This document shows, in pieces, positions 44,837 through 53,024 of a stretch of DNA of 64,000 bases. The stretch covers positions 39,088 to 103,087 of the forward strand of contig MKWG01000022.1 of assembly GCA_001899685.1 (NCBI GenBank). The letters run 5' to 3'. The notes below the pieces were generated by a model, which was not told where the DNA came from, ran no database searches, and worked only from the letters and a program-made list of their open reading frames with translations. Numbering within the stretch: position 1 is the first letter of the stretch; each line of letters starts with the position of its first letter. The translations under genes and the position numbers were made by a program. The DNA is from Sphingobacteriales bacterium 44-15. GTDB taxonomy: Bacteria > Bacteroidota > Bacteroidia > Chitinophagales > Chitinophagaceae.

Positions 44837-45347
44837 ATCGGTAAAGATAGGTAAATACTTTTATGTAGAAAAGGCATAGCAGGATGGGGCATTTTTCGCC
44901 GGAGAAAATTTTCAACGGATTTCAATCCGTTGAAAATTATATATACTCCTTTTGCCCGGCTTTGCGGTAAAAAATAACCGCAAAGGAAATACAAAGCCTG
45001 CCTGTCGGCAGTCAGGTTTTTCGCGCGCCTGAATGATCTTCAGACCAGGCAGGCAAAGACCACAAAGAAATTAAATGAACAGAGGCACAATTGTAGGGAT
45101 TGCTTCTCCCGCCGCAACATTCATTAAATTCAAATCTTGATGCTGGCGGGCTCGCAATACGTGCAAGGGGCTGAGTAATTGTATGCTTTGCTTTCGTACA
45201 AGATCGTAACGACAAATCACTTTTGCGGTCACTGCGATCCCAACCAAAGGTCGGGAGAAGCAGTCTCTGAGTGGCATTGGTAATTAACTGTTTAGCAATA
45301 CGTCATTGGCTCTTTTGGGGAACTATCTCTTCTTTGGCACCCTGCGG
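44837..45347. other. Repeat-rich spacer without genes
   Basis: It contains the perfect hairpin at 44907-44938, a GAAAATTATATATAC word (44932-44946) shared with the pbpC island, TTTGCGGTAAAAAATAACCG and further CAAAG words up to 45065, and GCCTGCCTGTCGGCAGTCAGG-like palindromic DNA near 44996. The rest (45070-45347) shows no recognised element. Two overlapping small frames near 45012-45277 look like chance products. Confidence 0.5.
44907..44938. repeat. Perfect hairpin with 15-bp arms
   Basis: Arms AATTTTCAACGGATT (44907-44921) and AATCCGTTGAAAATT (44924-44938) with a 2-base TC spacer. It is related to CAACGG/CCGTTG at 37714-37733. It does not directly follow a gene. Confidence 0.8.
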
Positions 45348-46571
45348 TTAAAGTATTAAAGAATTGCTTTTTTGTTTGAATTGCTGTGAACAGAAAATAG
45401 TAAGAAATCCCAAAAACAAAATGACAGCGGCTATTAAGAGGAAGAAATTCATGGCAGGAATGGGGAGATAGCTGATGTCGGCAACGCCCTGTATCATCAG
45501 GAATATCTCATTAAGAAGGATCCCTGCAGTAGCGGTGATGACGCCTGCACGTAAAAAAATGTTGATATGGATCAGCTTTGCTGCTATAGTGTACGAGATG
45601 ATGAAGAGCGTGATCACCCCCAATAAAACAAGGTGCAAATAGCCTATTACAATAGGCCGGAAGCCAAAAGCAAGATGGCTCAGCGAAGGAACAACAGAAG
45701 CTGATTGTAAAACCAGCTTGATCGAAAAAGCCAGGCCGCATAATGCCAGCAGTATACGGGGAAAACGTTCCACTGCAAGCAGCTTTTGCTGCAGAAGCTT
45801 CCGTATATGTTTAACGGTAATGATCCAGCCGGTTAATTGCAGCACTACGGCAACGATCACAAGCATATACAGCCATACTGGCAATTTGACCCACAACACG
45901 GAAAGCATGTAGGCAGGAACACAGGCGTACACAAACAGCCGGTATATTATGAGCAACTGCTCTTTTTTTACAGCATACTGTTCCAGCTTATGCGTCAGCA
46001 ATCCCATACAGGCAAAGAAGAACCATCCATTGTATTGAAAATGGAGAAAGAAATACACTGCCGCCAGGTATATTCCTGTGTGAGTGGACCTTGTTGCCAT
46101 GATGCCTGCCAGGGTAAAAGCCCCTGCAGAGGAGATAACATTAAACAATACCGCAGCTTTAAACCACAGGGAGCTCACTTTTTTTTCCCCCAGCCGGTTC
46201 AGATCCCGCCGGTATTGTATAGCAAACCAGTAAGAAACAAAAATGGAGAGAGTGGAAAAGATAATAGAGATCAGCCCATAGCCTTCAAAAGGAAAACTGA
46301 GCAGCATTCCGTAAGCGGTAAGGAGGTTGGCGATCAATACCGGGCGATATTTCCGGAAAATTGCGTTGTTGTCATTGCCAAGCTTTGATATGAGCAGGCT
46401 CATCAATGCAAGCGTAACCCAGCCGGAGAAGGCAAAATGCGAATGGGCATGCAGGAACTTTTTCTGGTCAACGAATGGTAGAGGATACAGGATCTTATAG
46501 CGCATAACCACACCCAGCAATGCTACAATTGCCAGGTTCAGAAAAGATATTTGTAACCATTTTTTCAGCAT
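45348..46571 (-). CDS. Polytopic heme-copper-oxidase-like membrane protein
   Basis: From the ATG at 46571 the product is 407 aa with about 12 membrane helices. Conserved-looking histidines sit in HAHSHFAFSGW (about 38-48), FFLHFQYNGWFFF and GYLHLVLLG, as in cytochrome c oxidase subunit I/NorB-like folds. The full His set of a catalytic oxidase or NO reductase is not obvious, so I do not call it NorB. The denitrification context suggests a role in nitric oxide or electron handling. The frame opens at TTG 46607, but the ATG at 46571 lies correctly downstream of a TTATTTTG -7-like box (46594-46601) and an FNR-like site. Confidence 0.55.
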   Translation of the reverse strand: MLKKWLQISFLNLAIVALLGVVMRYKILYPLPFVDQKKFLHAHSHFAFSGWVTLALMSLLISKLGNDNNAIFRKYRPVLIANLLTAYGMLLSFPFEGYGLISIIFSTLSIFVSYWFAIQYRRDLNRLGEKKVSSLWFKAAVLFNVISSAGAFTLAGIMATRSTHTGIYLAAVYFFLHFQYNGWFFFACMGLLTHKLEQYAVKKEQLLIIYRLFVYACVPAYMLSVLWVKLPVWLYMLVIVAVVLQLTGWIITVKHIRKLLQQKLLAVERFPRILLALCGLAFSIKLVLQSASVVPSLSHLAFGFRPIVIGYLHLVLLGVITLFIISYTIAAKLIHINIFLRAGVITATAGILLNEIFLMIQGVADISYLPIPAMNFFLLIAAVILFLGFLTIFCSQQFKQKSNSLIL

Positions 46572-46623
46572 CTGATGACTTTCTTTTGCAGCGCAAAATA
46601 ATTGCAACAGGTGGAATCAGGGT

Positions 46624-46637
46624 ATGAGCAGGATCAT
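46624..46637 (-). promoter_or_regulatory. FNR-like operator ATGAGCAGGATCAT
   Basis: ATGA-N6-TCAT lies in the 72-bp gap between the second Crp/Fnr gene and the oxidase-like gene. Its centre is about 40 bp upstream of the start point predicted from the TTATTTTG box at 46594-46601, so it is a good candidate for class II activation. Confidence 0.55.
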
Positions 46638-46643
46638 AAAAAA

Positions 46644-47240
46644 TCAGCAAAAGACCTTACCCTTGTCAATGACCACAGCGCCTTTATTTTCGAGTGACTT
46701 CATGGTGCGTATCACGGTTTCCACCCTCAGCCCGGTCATATCAGCAATTTGCTGCCGCGTCAACTGAACCTGGGCACAGTCGCCACAAATGAATTTCCCC
46801 TTTTCCTTAAAATAAGACAGTAATGTAAATATCCTGTGTTCGGGGGTATTGTAAGCCAGCTCGTTAAGCAGCATGAATTTAAACCTTATTCTTTCCGCCA
46901 TTACCCGTGAGAATGTAAAATGCAGTTCGGGATGTTCTTTTAATAACTGGCGGAAGGTATCCCTGTGTAAACGTATGACAACAGATTCACTGTTGGCTAT
47001 AGCGGAAGCGGCATAGGGACCATCATCAAAAAGTGGCAGCTCGCCAAAGCATTCGCCCGGCTCTACCATGTGTTGAAGAAATTCCCTCCCGTCATCATTG
47101 ATCGTTACCCACCGTACCAATCCGCTTACCAGTTGGTAGTAAAAATGACCTTCGGAGCCTTCATTGAAAATTATTTCCTCGGGCGCTACTTTTTTATAAG
47201 CTGCTCCCCAGGCAAGTAAAATATCTATATCAATCATCAT
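46644..47240 (-). CDS. Crp/Fnr-family regulator without cysteine cluster
   Basis: The 198-aa regulator has a cNMP-binding-fold domain (about 15-115), with PGECFGELPLFDDGPYAASAIA as the phosphate-cassette-like region, and a winged HTH (about 145-195). The recognition helix includes RVETVIRTM, again Glu...Arg as in FNR and DNR. It has no N-terminal Cys cluster, which is like DNR/NnrR-type NO-responsive regulators (inference). It is divergent from the cytochrome c/nos operon and shares a 225-bp spacer with two FNR-like sites. A TACTTTTG -7 box (47271-47278) is in the right place for its own promoter. Confidence 0.85.
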   Translation of the reverse strand: MMIDIDILLAWGAAYKKVAPEEIIFNEGSEGHFYYQLVSGLVRWVTINDDGREFLQHMVEPGECFGELPLFDDGPYAASAIANSESVVIRLHRDTFRQLLKEHPELHFTFSRVMAERIRFKFMLLNELAYNTPEHRIFTLLSYFKEKGKFICGDCAQVQLTRQQIADMTGLRVETVIRTMKSLENKGAVVIDKGKVFC

Positions 47241-47270
47241 GACCGGAGACTTTTTTGTTTCTCAAAGCCT

Positions 47271-47278
47271 CAAAAGTA
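47271..47278 (-). promoter_or_regulatory. Predicted -7 box of the second Crp/Fnr gene
   Basis: TACTTTTG on the minus strand fits the Bacteroidota -7 consensus 30 bp upstream of the ATG. The FNR-like site at 47323-47336 would then be centred about 62 bp upstream of the start point, a class I-like position. Confidence 0.45.
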
Positions 47279-47322
47279 TCCCTGCAATACGCGTTAAGAT
47301 ATGACTTTTATTTCAATATTGA

Positions 47323-47336
47323 TTGATCTGTGTCAT
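47323..47336. promoter_or_regulatory. FNR-like operator TTGATCTGTGTCAT
   Basis: TTGA-N6-TCAT in the divergent spacer between the second Crp/Fnr gene and the nos operon. Its inner sequence TGATCTGTGTCA is nearly the same as that of the second site at 47400-47413 (TGATCTGGGTCA). Confidence 0.6.
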
Positions 47337-47387
47337 TACGCCCGGCAGCATCGGAGATTTTATCACCTGCAAACGCGCTGAGAAACT

Positions 47388-47425
47388 ATATATTCTTTTA
47401 TGATCTGGGTCATAAAAGAATATAT
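47388..47425. promoter_or_regulatory. 16-bp inverted repeat with FNR-like core upstream of the nos operon
   Basis: Arms ATATATTCTTTTATGA (47388-47403) and TCATAAAAGAATATAT (47410-47425) are perfect complements around TCTGGG. The centre is ATGA-N6-TCAT, the same form as the other operators. A TTTG at 47439-47442 could be the end of a -7 box, placing the centre about 39 bp upstream of transcription start of the cytochrome c/nosZ operon. Confidence 0.75.
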
Positions 47426-47465
47426 CTATTTGAGGCAATTTGCGTTCTGTTAAAAACAGCAATAT

Positions 47466-47942
47466 ATGAAATACTTACTTCCTGTCGTAACTGCTGCTAT
47501 TATCCTGTCTTCATGTGGTGGCAACGACGCTCAGCAAAAAACAGAAGAGTCATCTTCTTCACAGTCCGCGCAAACTGCCAATGGAAATCCTTCTTATGAC
47601 CCTAACCGGGGCGAAGGTAAATTTACACATGTAGAAGTTGGGGCTGCGCTTGATGCGGCAAAAGCCGAAGCAGGTGACAAGGTTTATGCAGTAAAATGCG
47701 GTTCCTGCCATAAGCTCAGCGATGAAAAGCTGGTAGGCCCCGGGTGGAAAGGTGTTACTACCAGACACTCCGCCGAATGGATCATGAATTTTATTACCAA
47801 TCCTGATGAAATGCTGGATAAGGATCCCAAGGCGCAGGCTATGCTTGAAATATGCCTTGTGAGAATGCCAAACCAAAACCTGACAGATGAAGATGCCCGT
47901 AACGTCTTCGAATTTATGCGCAAAAATGATGGTGTTAAATAA
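47466..47942 (+). CDS. Lipid-anchored class I cytochrome c
   Basis: The 158-aa protein has a lipobox (ILSSC, C17), an S/Q/E-rich linker to about residue 55, and a cytochrome c domain. The heme site is C78-G-S-C81-H82, and the likely axial methionine lies in RMPNQNL near 142. It probably delivers electrons to nitrous oxide reductase or nitrite reductase. It is the first gene of the nos operon: nosZ begins 30 bp after its stop. The palindrome at 47388-47425 stands 40 bp upstream of its ATG. Confidence 0.9.
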   Translation: MKYLLPVVTAAIILSSCGGNDAQQKTEESSSSQSAQTANGNPSYDPNRGEGKFTHVEVGAALDAAKAEAGDKVYAVKCGSCHKLSDEKLVGPGWKGVTTRHSAEWIMNFITNPDEMLDKDPKAQAMLEICLVRMPNQNLTDEDARNVFEFMRKNDGVK

Positions 47943-47972
47943 ACCAATACTTTAAATATACAATCGAAGGTT

Positions 47973-49973
47973 ATGTTACACAAAACTCCACAGATAATAG
48001 CAGCATTTATTGCCATGGTGCTTGTTACCGGATATTCATGCAAACCCAAGGATGCAGGTACAGCGGTTGGCGGCGATGCTGCTGCTAAAACTTACGTGCC
48101 TCCAGGGAAATACGATGAGTTCTACAATTTTGTTTCCGGAGGCTTCAGCGGACAGCTCAGCGTATATGGCCTGCCATCGGGAAGGCTGCTGAGGGTCATT
48201 CCTGTCTTTTCTACCGACCCTGAAAAAGGATATGGGTTCAGCGAGGAAACGAAGCCTATGCTTAATACATCACACGGGGAAGTGCCCTGGGATGATCTGC
48301 ACCATGTTGAATTGTCGCAAACCAATGGGGAAATTGACGGGCGCTGGGTATTTACCAACGCCAATAACACTCCCCGGGTAGGACGGATAGACCTGAAAAC
48401 ATTCCGCACGGCGGAGATCATAGAGCTGCCCAACAGCGCAGGTAACCACTCTTCTCCGTTCATTACGGAAAATACAGAGTATGTAGTTGCCGGTACCCGG
48501 TTCAGCGTTCCTCTTGATAATTCTAATGGCGATGTACCGATCAACAGCTATAAAAAGAACTTTAAAGGTACTATCAGCTTTATTAAAGTAGACCCGCAGT
48601 CGGGCAATATGAACATTGCTTTTCAGCTCAGGACGCCGGGAGTCAATTTTGACCTGAGCCATGCCGGCAAGAATAAATCACATGGATGGTTTTTCTTTTC
48701 CACCTATAATACCGAGCAGGCAAATACATTGCTTGAAGTAAATGCTTCGCAAAGAGATAAGGACTTTATAATGGCTGTCAACTGGAAAAAAGCCGAAGAG
48801 TACCTGGCAGCAGGTAAGGGGAAAAAAGAAACTGTAAAATATGCTCATAATATATACGACGAAAAGACGCACACTGCTACCTCAAAAATTGAAACTGAGG
48901 TGACTGTGCTGGATATATCTGAGCTGAAAGATATCTGTTATTTTATTCCCTGTCCCAAATCTCCTCACGGCTGTGATGTAGATCCTTCCGGAGAGTATAT
49001 TGTGGGCAGCGGTAAGCTGGCAGCATTGTTGCCCGTATTCAGCTTCGACAAGATCCAGAAGGCTATTGCCGCAAAAGATTTTATCGGCGACTACTCCGGT
49101 ATCCCTGTGATCAAATATGAATCTGCATTGTATGGCGAGGTGCAAAAGCCAGGGCTTGGACCTTTGCATACTGAGTTTGACGGGCGCGGTAATGCTATTA
49201 CCACCTTCTTTGTTTCTTCTGAAATTGTTAAGTGGAATATCAAAGACCTGAAGATAATAGACCGTCAGCCTACCTATTATTCTCCCGGGCACCTGTGCAT
49301 ACCGGGTGGCGATACCAAGAAGCCTAATGGTAAATATGTAATAGTATACAATAAGATCACCAAAGACCGCTACCTACCTACAGGACCGGAACTGGCACAG
49401 GCCGCACAGTTGTTTGATATCACAGGAGATAAAATGAAGCTGATCCTTGATTTCCCGACTATCGGTGAACCGCACTATGCGCAGGCTGTGGCTGCCGACC
49501 TTATCAAGGATAAATCGGTGCGCTTTTTCAATATCAATGAGAACCAGAATCCATACGTGGCTAAAGGAGAGGCAGAAACCAAAGTGGTACGTAACGGTAA
49601 ACGCGTAGATATTTATATTACAGCTATACGCTCTCATTTTACTCCGGATAATATTGAAGGAGTGAAGATGGGGGATGATGTATACTGGCATGTTACCAAT
49701 CTTGAGCAGGACTGGGATGTTCCACATGGCTTTGCTGTCAAGGCCGCGCCTACCGCTGAGCTGCTTGTTATGCCTGGCGAAACTCAAACCCTGAGATGGT
49801 CGCCGGAAAAACCAGGCATGTATCCTTTTTACTGCACTGATTTCTGCAGTGCGCTGCACCAGGAAATGCAGGGATATATAAGGGTATCTCCTGCCGACAG
49901 TAATGTTCCCCTGTCTTTTTCTACCGGCACTAATCTGCCGCCTGCCGACAGCACGGATAAAGCTGGAAAATAA
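47973..49973 (+). CDS. nosZ: Nitrous oxide reductase, clade II (Sec-exported)
   Basis: The 666-aa enzyme reduces N2O to N2 in the periplasm. The N-terminus has a Sec-type hydrophobic signal without a twin-arginine motif, which marks clade II. The seven-bladed propeller contains the His-rich CuZ segments (HHVELSQTNGE, KSPHGCDVDPSGEY, LGPLHTEFDGRGN, SPGHLCIPGGD, GEPHYAQ). The C-terminal cupredoxin CuA site has H585, then C621-T-D-F-C625-S-A-L-H629-Q-E-M632. Clade I has Trp between the two cysteines, while this has Asp, as expected for clade II. All key residues appear intact. A GTGAAT hairpin follows before the next nos gene. Confidence 0.96.
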   Translation: MLHKTPQIIAAFIAMVLVTGYSCKPKDAGTAVGGDAAAKTYVPPGKYDEFYNFVSGGFSGQLSVYGLPSGRLLRVIPVFSTDPEKGYGFSEETKPMLNTSHGEVPWDDLHHVELSQTNGEIDGRWVFTNANNTPRVGRIDLKTFRTAEIIELPNSAGNHSSPFITENTEYVVAGTRFSVPLDNSNGDVPINSYKKNFKGTISFIKVDPQSGNMNIAFQLRTPGVNFDLSHAGKNKSHGWFFFSTYNTEQANTLLEVNASQRDKDFIMAVNWKKAEEYLAAGKGKKETVKYAHNIYDEKTHTATSKIETEVTVLDISELKDICYFIPCPKSPHGCDVDPSGEYIVGSGKLAALLPVFSFDKIQKAIAAKDFIGDYSGIPVIKYESALYGEVQKPGLGPLHTEFDGRGNAITTFFVSSEIVKWNIKDLKIIDRQPTYYSPGHLCIPGGDTKKPNGKYVIVYNKITKDRYLPTGPELAQAAQLFDITGDKMKLILDFPTIGEPHYAQAVAADLIKDKSVRFFNINENQNPYVAKGEAETKVVRNGKRVDIYITAIRSHFTPDNIEGVKMGDDVYWHVTNLEQDWDVPHGFAVKAAPTAELLVMPGETQTLRWSPEKPGMYPFYCTDFCSALHQEMQGYIRVSPADSNVPLSFSTGTNLPPADSTDKAGK

Positions 49974-49981
49974 TATAGGGA

Positions 49982-50036
49982 TGAATAGTGAATGGTGAAT
50001 AGTGAACGTATTCACCATTCACCATTGCCCGTTCAC
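49982..50036 (+). repeat. GTGAAT/ATTCAC hairpin inside the nos operon
   Basis: GTGAATGGTGAAT (49988-50000) and ATTCACCATTCAC (50010-50022) form 13-bp arms around a 9-base loop. It sits between nosZ and the NosL-fusion gene and could reduce read-through or protect the nosZ message. Confidence 0.65.
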
Positions 50037-50049
50037 AAAATAATACAGC

Positions 50050-51078
50050 ATGAAACAGCATAAAATAACGGCAAGAAGCAGGATACTACTGGTTATAAGC
50101 GCGGTGATGATGGTGATCGTGCTGTTCGTTCCCATGTGGAAAATTGACCTGGTAGCGCCTCAATATCCTGAAGGGCTTGCCCTCATCATTCATCCCAACG
50201 GACTGCGCGGCAACGTGGATATTATTAATGGTCTCAACCATTATATCGGGATGAAACACCTGCATACAGAGGATTTTGTGGAGTTTACAGTATTACCGTA
50301 TATAATAGCCTTTTTTGCAGTATTGTTCCTGGTGATAGCTTTTACACGTTCAAAGCTGTTGCTCAATATCACTACTGTATTGTTCATTTGTTTTGGTATT
50401 ATAGCAATGGTTGACTTCTGGCGTTGGGAATATAATTATGGACATACACTCGATCCTAATGCGGCTATCGTTGTTCCCGGTATGGCTTACCAGCCTCCTC
50501 TTATAGGCTTTAAGCAACTGCTTAATTTCAGCGCATGGGCTTTCCCTGCGGCAGGAGGATGGTTGTTTGTGGGCGCCGGTGTATTGCTGTTGTTCGCTGC
50601 TATATCAGAGCGGGTACGGGGAAAACGGCAGCAGCGGAAAGTCAATAATAATATTGCCGCGGCATCAGCTTTGCTTATTCTCTTTACTCTCTCTTCCTGC
50701 AATAGCGGGCCGGAACCTATACAGGTGGGAAGAGATCATTGTGATTATTGCAAAATGATGTTCAGTGATGCACGTTTTGGAGCGGAAATAGTGACAGCTA
50801 AAGGCAAGGTATACAAGTTTGATGATGCGCACTGCCTGCTGGCTTTTCTGAAAGACGGGGAAGCGCAACGGAAAGAGGATGAGAAAATATATTTCGTAAG
50901 CTTCAGCGGAGATCATGCGATGATAGCTTCAGGTAATGCAATGCTGCTTAAAAGCGACCAGCTTCGCAGCCCGATGGGAGGAAATATAGCCGCTTTTGAA
51001 AACAAGGACAGCCTTGCCAAAGTGCAGATTACTTTTCCGGGTGAAGTGGTTTCCTGGAAGGATATAGCTATACAATGA
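50050..51078 (+). CDS. Fusion of a four-helix membrane domain with NosL
   Basis: Residues 1-190 are a membrane domain with helices at about 12-30, 82-98, 104-121 and 168-185; its counterpart could be NosB of clade II nos clusters (inference). Residues 200-342 are a NosL copper-chaperone domain with HCDYCKMMFSDARFGAE (C231, C234, M236-M237) and FDDAHC (C262). Between them lies a hydrophobic segment ending TLSSC (C217), which looks like an internal lipobox. The protein may therefore be a true fusion of two once-separate genes that kept the old lipoprotein signal. It would deliver copper for NosZ. The stop overlaps the nosD start (ATGA, 51075-51078). Confidence 0.85.
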   Translation: MKQHKITARSRILLVISAVMMVIVLFVPMWKIDLVAPQYPEGLALIIHPNGLRGNVDIINGLNHYIGMKHLHTEDFVEFTVLPYIIAFFAVLFLVIAFTRSKLLLNITTVLFICFGIIAMVDFWRWEYNYGHTLDPNAAIVVPGMAYQPPLIGFKQLLNFSAWAFPAAGGWLFVGAGVLLLFAAISERVRGKRQQRKVNNNIAAASALLILFTLSSCNSGPEPIQVGRDHCDYCKMMFSDARFGAEIVTAKGKVYKFDDAHCLLAFLKDGEAQRKEDEKIYFVSFSGDHAMIASGNAMLLKSDQLRSPMGGNIAAFENKDSLAKVQITFPGEVVSWKDIAIQ

Positions 51079-52313
51079 GCAGAGTGCTTATCATATTACT
51101 CTCTTTGTTGTTATCCGGGAGTGCCGGCCGGGCCGGAAATATAGAAGTGGGGAATGATAAAAGGGTAGCAACCATACAGGAAGCTCTCCGGATGGCAGCA
51201 GCCGGAGATACTATACTCGTATCTCCAGGCACTTACAGGGAGAAAAATATTGTAATTAATAAAAGTATTGTCCTTCTCGGTAAAGACTACCCGGTGCTGG
51301 ATGGAGAGCATGCTTATGAAATACTATCAGTAAAAGCGAACAGGGTAGTCATCCGCGGCTTCAGACTTGTTCATTCCGGGGTGTCCAGCATGGAAGATAT
51401 AGCGGCAATAAAAATTTATAATGCCCGGAATGTAATTATCTCCGATAATATTTTGTATGATACTTTCTTCGGGATCTATGCCCAGTCTTCCGCCAACTGC
51501 TTATTTGAAAATAATAAGCTTACAGGCATAGCTGTTACCGAGCAGGCAAGCGGCAATGGTATTCATTGCTGGAAGAGCGACAGCCTGAGGATCATCGGCA
51601 ATACGGTTACCGGCCACCGTGATGGCATCTATTTCGAGTTTGTTACCCATTCTGTTATATGGAGAAACACATCGTACGGTAATATGCGTTATGGACTGCA
51701 TTTTATGTTCTCCCATAACGATGCTTATATATCCAATATCTTTCGCAACAATGGCGCGGGGGTATCGGTTATGTTTACCCATAATGTAAAAATGTTCAAT
51801 AATGTTTTTGAAGAGAACTGGGGCGATGCCGCTTATGGTATTTTCCTGAAAGAGATATCAGACAGCTATATTTCGGGCAACAGGTTCCTGCATAATACCA
51901 GTGGTATATTCATGGAGGGGACCAACCGCATCCTCGTCGAGAAAAATGAATTTGCCGGCAACGGCTGGGCAATGAAAATACAGGCCAGTTGTTCGGGGAA
52001 TACGATAACCAATAATAACTTCAGGGGAAATACTTTTGATGTAGGTACCAATGGGTCGCTGGTGATGAACAGCTTTGATCATAATTACTGGGATAAATAT
52101 GAGGGGTATGATCTGAATAAAGATAAAACCGGCGATGTACCTTACCGACCGGTGAGCGTGTATTCTATGATCGTGGAGAAGAACCCGGCTGCAATGATGC
52201 TTTTCCGCAGCTTTATGACCTCGCTGCTGGATAAATCAGAAAAGATACTTCCTTCCCTGACGCCCGAGAGCCTGAAAGATAATTTTCCATGGATGAAACC
52301 CCTGCAGCTATGA
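51075..52313 (+). CDS. nosD: Periplasmic copper-processing protein NosD
   Basis: The 412-aa protein has a signal peptide (about 1-21) and a right-handed parallel beta-helix of CASH-type repeats (about 45-330): strings of NxxxGI/NxxYGI rungs such as NILYDTFFGIYAQSSANCLFENNKLTGIA and RYGLHFMFSHNDAYISN. This is the standard NosD fold, required for assembling the CuZ centre of NosZ in the periplasm. The length matches the family. Translation is coupled to the upstream gene by an ATGA overlap and to nosF by another (52310-52313). Confidence 0.94.
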   Translation: MSRVLIILLSLLLSGSAGRAGNIEVGNDKRVATIQEALRMAAAGDTILVSPGTYREKNIVINKSIVLLGKDYPVLDGEHAYEILSVKANRVVIRGFRLVHSGVSSMEDIAAIKIYNARNVIISDNILYDTFFGIYAQSSANCLFENNKLTGIAVTEQASGNGIHCWKSDSLRIIGNTVTGHRDGIYFEFVTHSVIWRNTSYGNMRYGLHFMFSHNDAYISNIFRNNGAGVSVMFTHNVKMFNNVFEENWGDAAYGIFLKEISDSYISGNRFLHNTSGIFMEGTNRILVEKNEFAGNGWAMKIQASCSGNTITNNNFRGNTFDVGTNGSLVMNSFDHNYWDKYEGYDLNKDKTGDVPYRPVSVYSMIVEKNPAAMMLFRSFMTSLLDKSEKILPSLTPESLKDNFPWMKPLQL

Positions 52314-53020
52314 TTATTGCAAATAATGTATCAAAACAATTTGGAAAACTGAAGGCGCTGAATAATGTGTCCGTTGCCTGCAACAAGGGAGAATGTATTG
52401 CCTTGCTGGGCCCGAACGGGAGCGGTAAAACAACCCTGATCAAAAGTATCCTGGGCATGGTAGTACCTGACAGCGGGTTTATCACTTTCAACGGGAAAAA
52501 TATATTGCACGACTGGCTTTACCGCCGCCATATTGGCTATATGCCGCAGATAGGAAGGTATCCCGACAATATGACGATAGAGCAGGTATTCAATATGATG
52601 AAGGATATCCGGTCGTTTAATGAAGATACAGCACCTGATAATTCGCTGGCAGAGCAATTCGGGCTTACCGGCATGCTGCATAAAAGGATGCGCACGCTTT
52701 CAGGCGGCACACGCCAGAAAGTAAGCGCTTCTATTGCATTTATGTTCAATCCCGAAGTATTCATTCTCGACGAGCCTACGGCAGGGCTTGACCCCGTAGC
52801 CGCCGAGATGCTGAAAGAAAGGATCATTTTTGAAAAATCGAAAGGTAAGCTGGTGCTGATAACTTCTCATGTGCTGAGCGACCTTGACGATCTTATTACC
52901 CATGTAATATATATGCAGGAAGGTGCGCTGCTGTTTCATAAAAAGATAGGAGAGCTCCAGGCTGATACAGGTGAACAAAAATTGTCCAAAGCTATTGCAG
53001 CGGTCATGCTGAAAAAATAA
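52310..53020 (+). CDS. nosF: Nos ABC transporter ATPase NosF
   Basis: The 236-aa ATPase powers the NosFY transporter needed for NosZ maturation, thought to export a sulfur or copper-assembly factor. It has Walker A GPNGSGKTT (about 33-41), a Q-loop in GYMPQIGRYPDNMT, signature LSGGTRQKVSASIAF, Walker B VFILDEPTAGLDP and H-loop TSHVLSDLDD. The ATG at 52310 is preferred because it forms ATGA with the nosD stop. The ATG at 52289 would add seven residues (MDETPAA) inside the nosD frame. Confidence 0.93.
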   Translation: MIIANNVSKQFGKLKALNNVSVACNKGECIALLGPNGSGKTTLIKSILGMVVPDSGFITFNGKNILHDWLYRRHIGYMPQIGRYPDNMTIEQVFNMMKDIRSFNEDTAPDNSLAEQFGLTGMLHKRMRTLSGGTRQKVSASIAFMFNPEVFILDEPTAGLDPVAAEMLKERIIFEKSKGKLVLITSHVLSDLDDLITHVIYMQEGALLFHKKIGELQADTGEQKLSKAIAAVMLKK

Positions 53021-53024
53021 ACAG

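Noticed and set aside
45012-45277. Two overlapping short minus-strand frames
   Set aside because: They lie in repeat-rich DNA, overlap in different frames and have no recognisable motif.
45348-46571. Calling the oxidase-like membrane protein NorB
   Set aside because: Histidines are present in suggestive places, but the full heme and metal ligand set could not be verified by eye.
49982-50036. CRISPR-like array
   Set aside because: The repeat word is only 8 bp and tandem, without unique spacers, and no cas gene is present.
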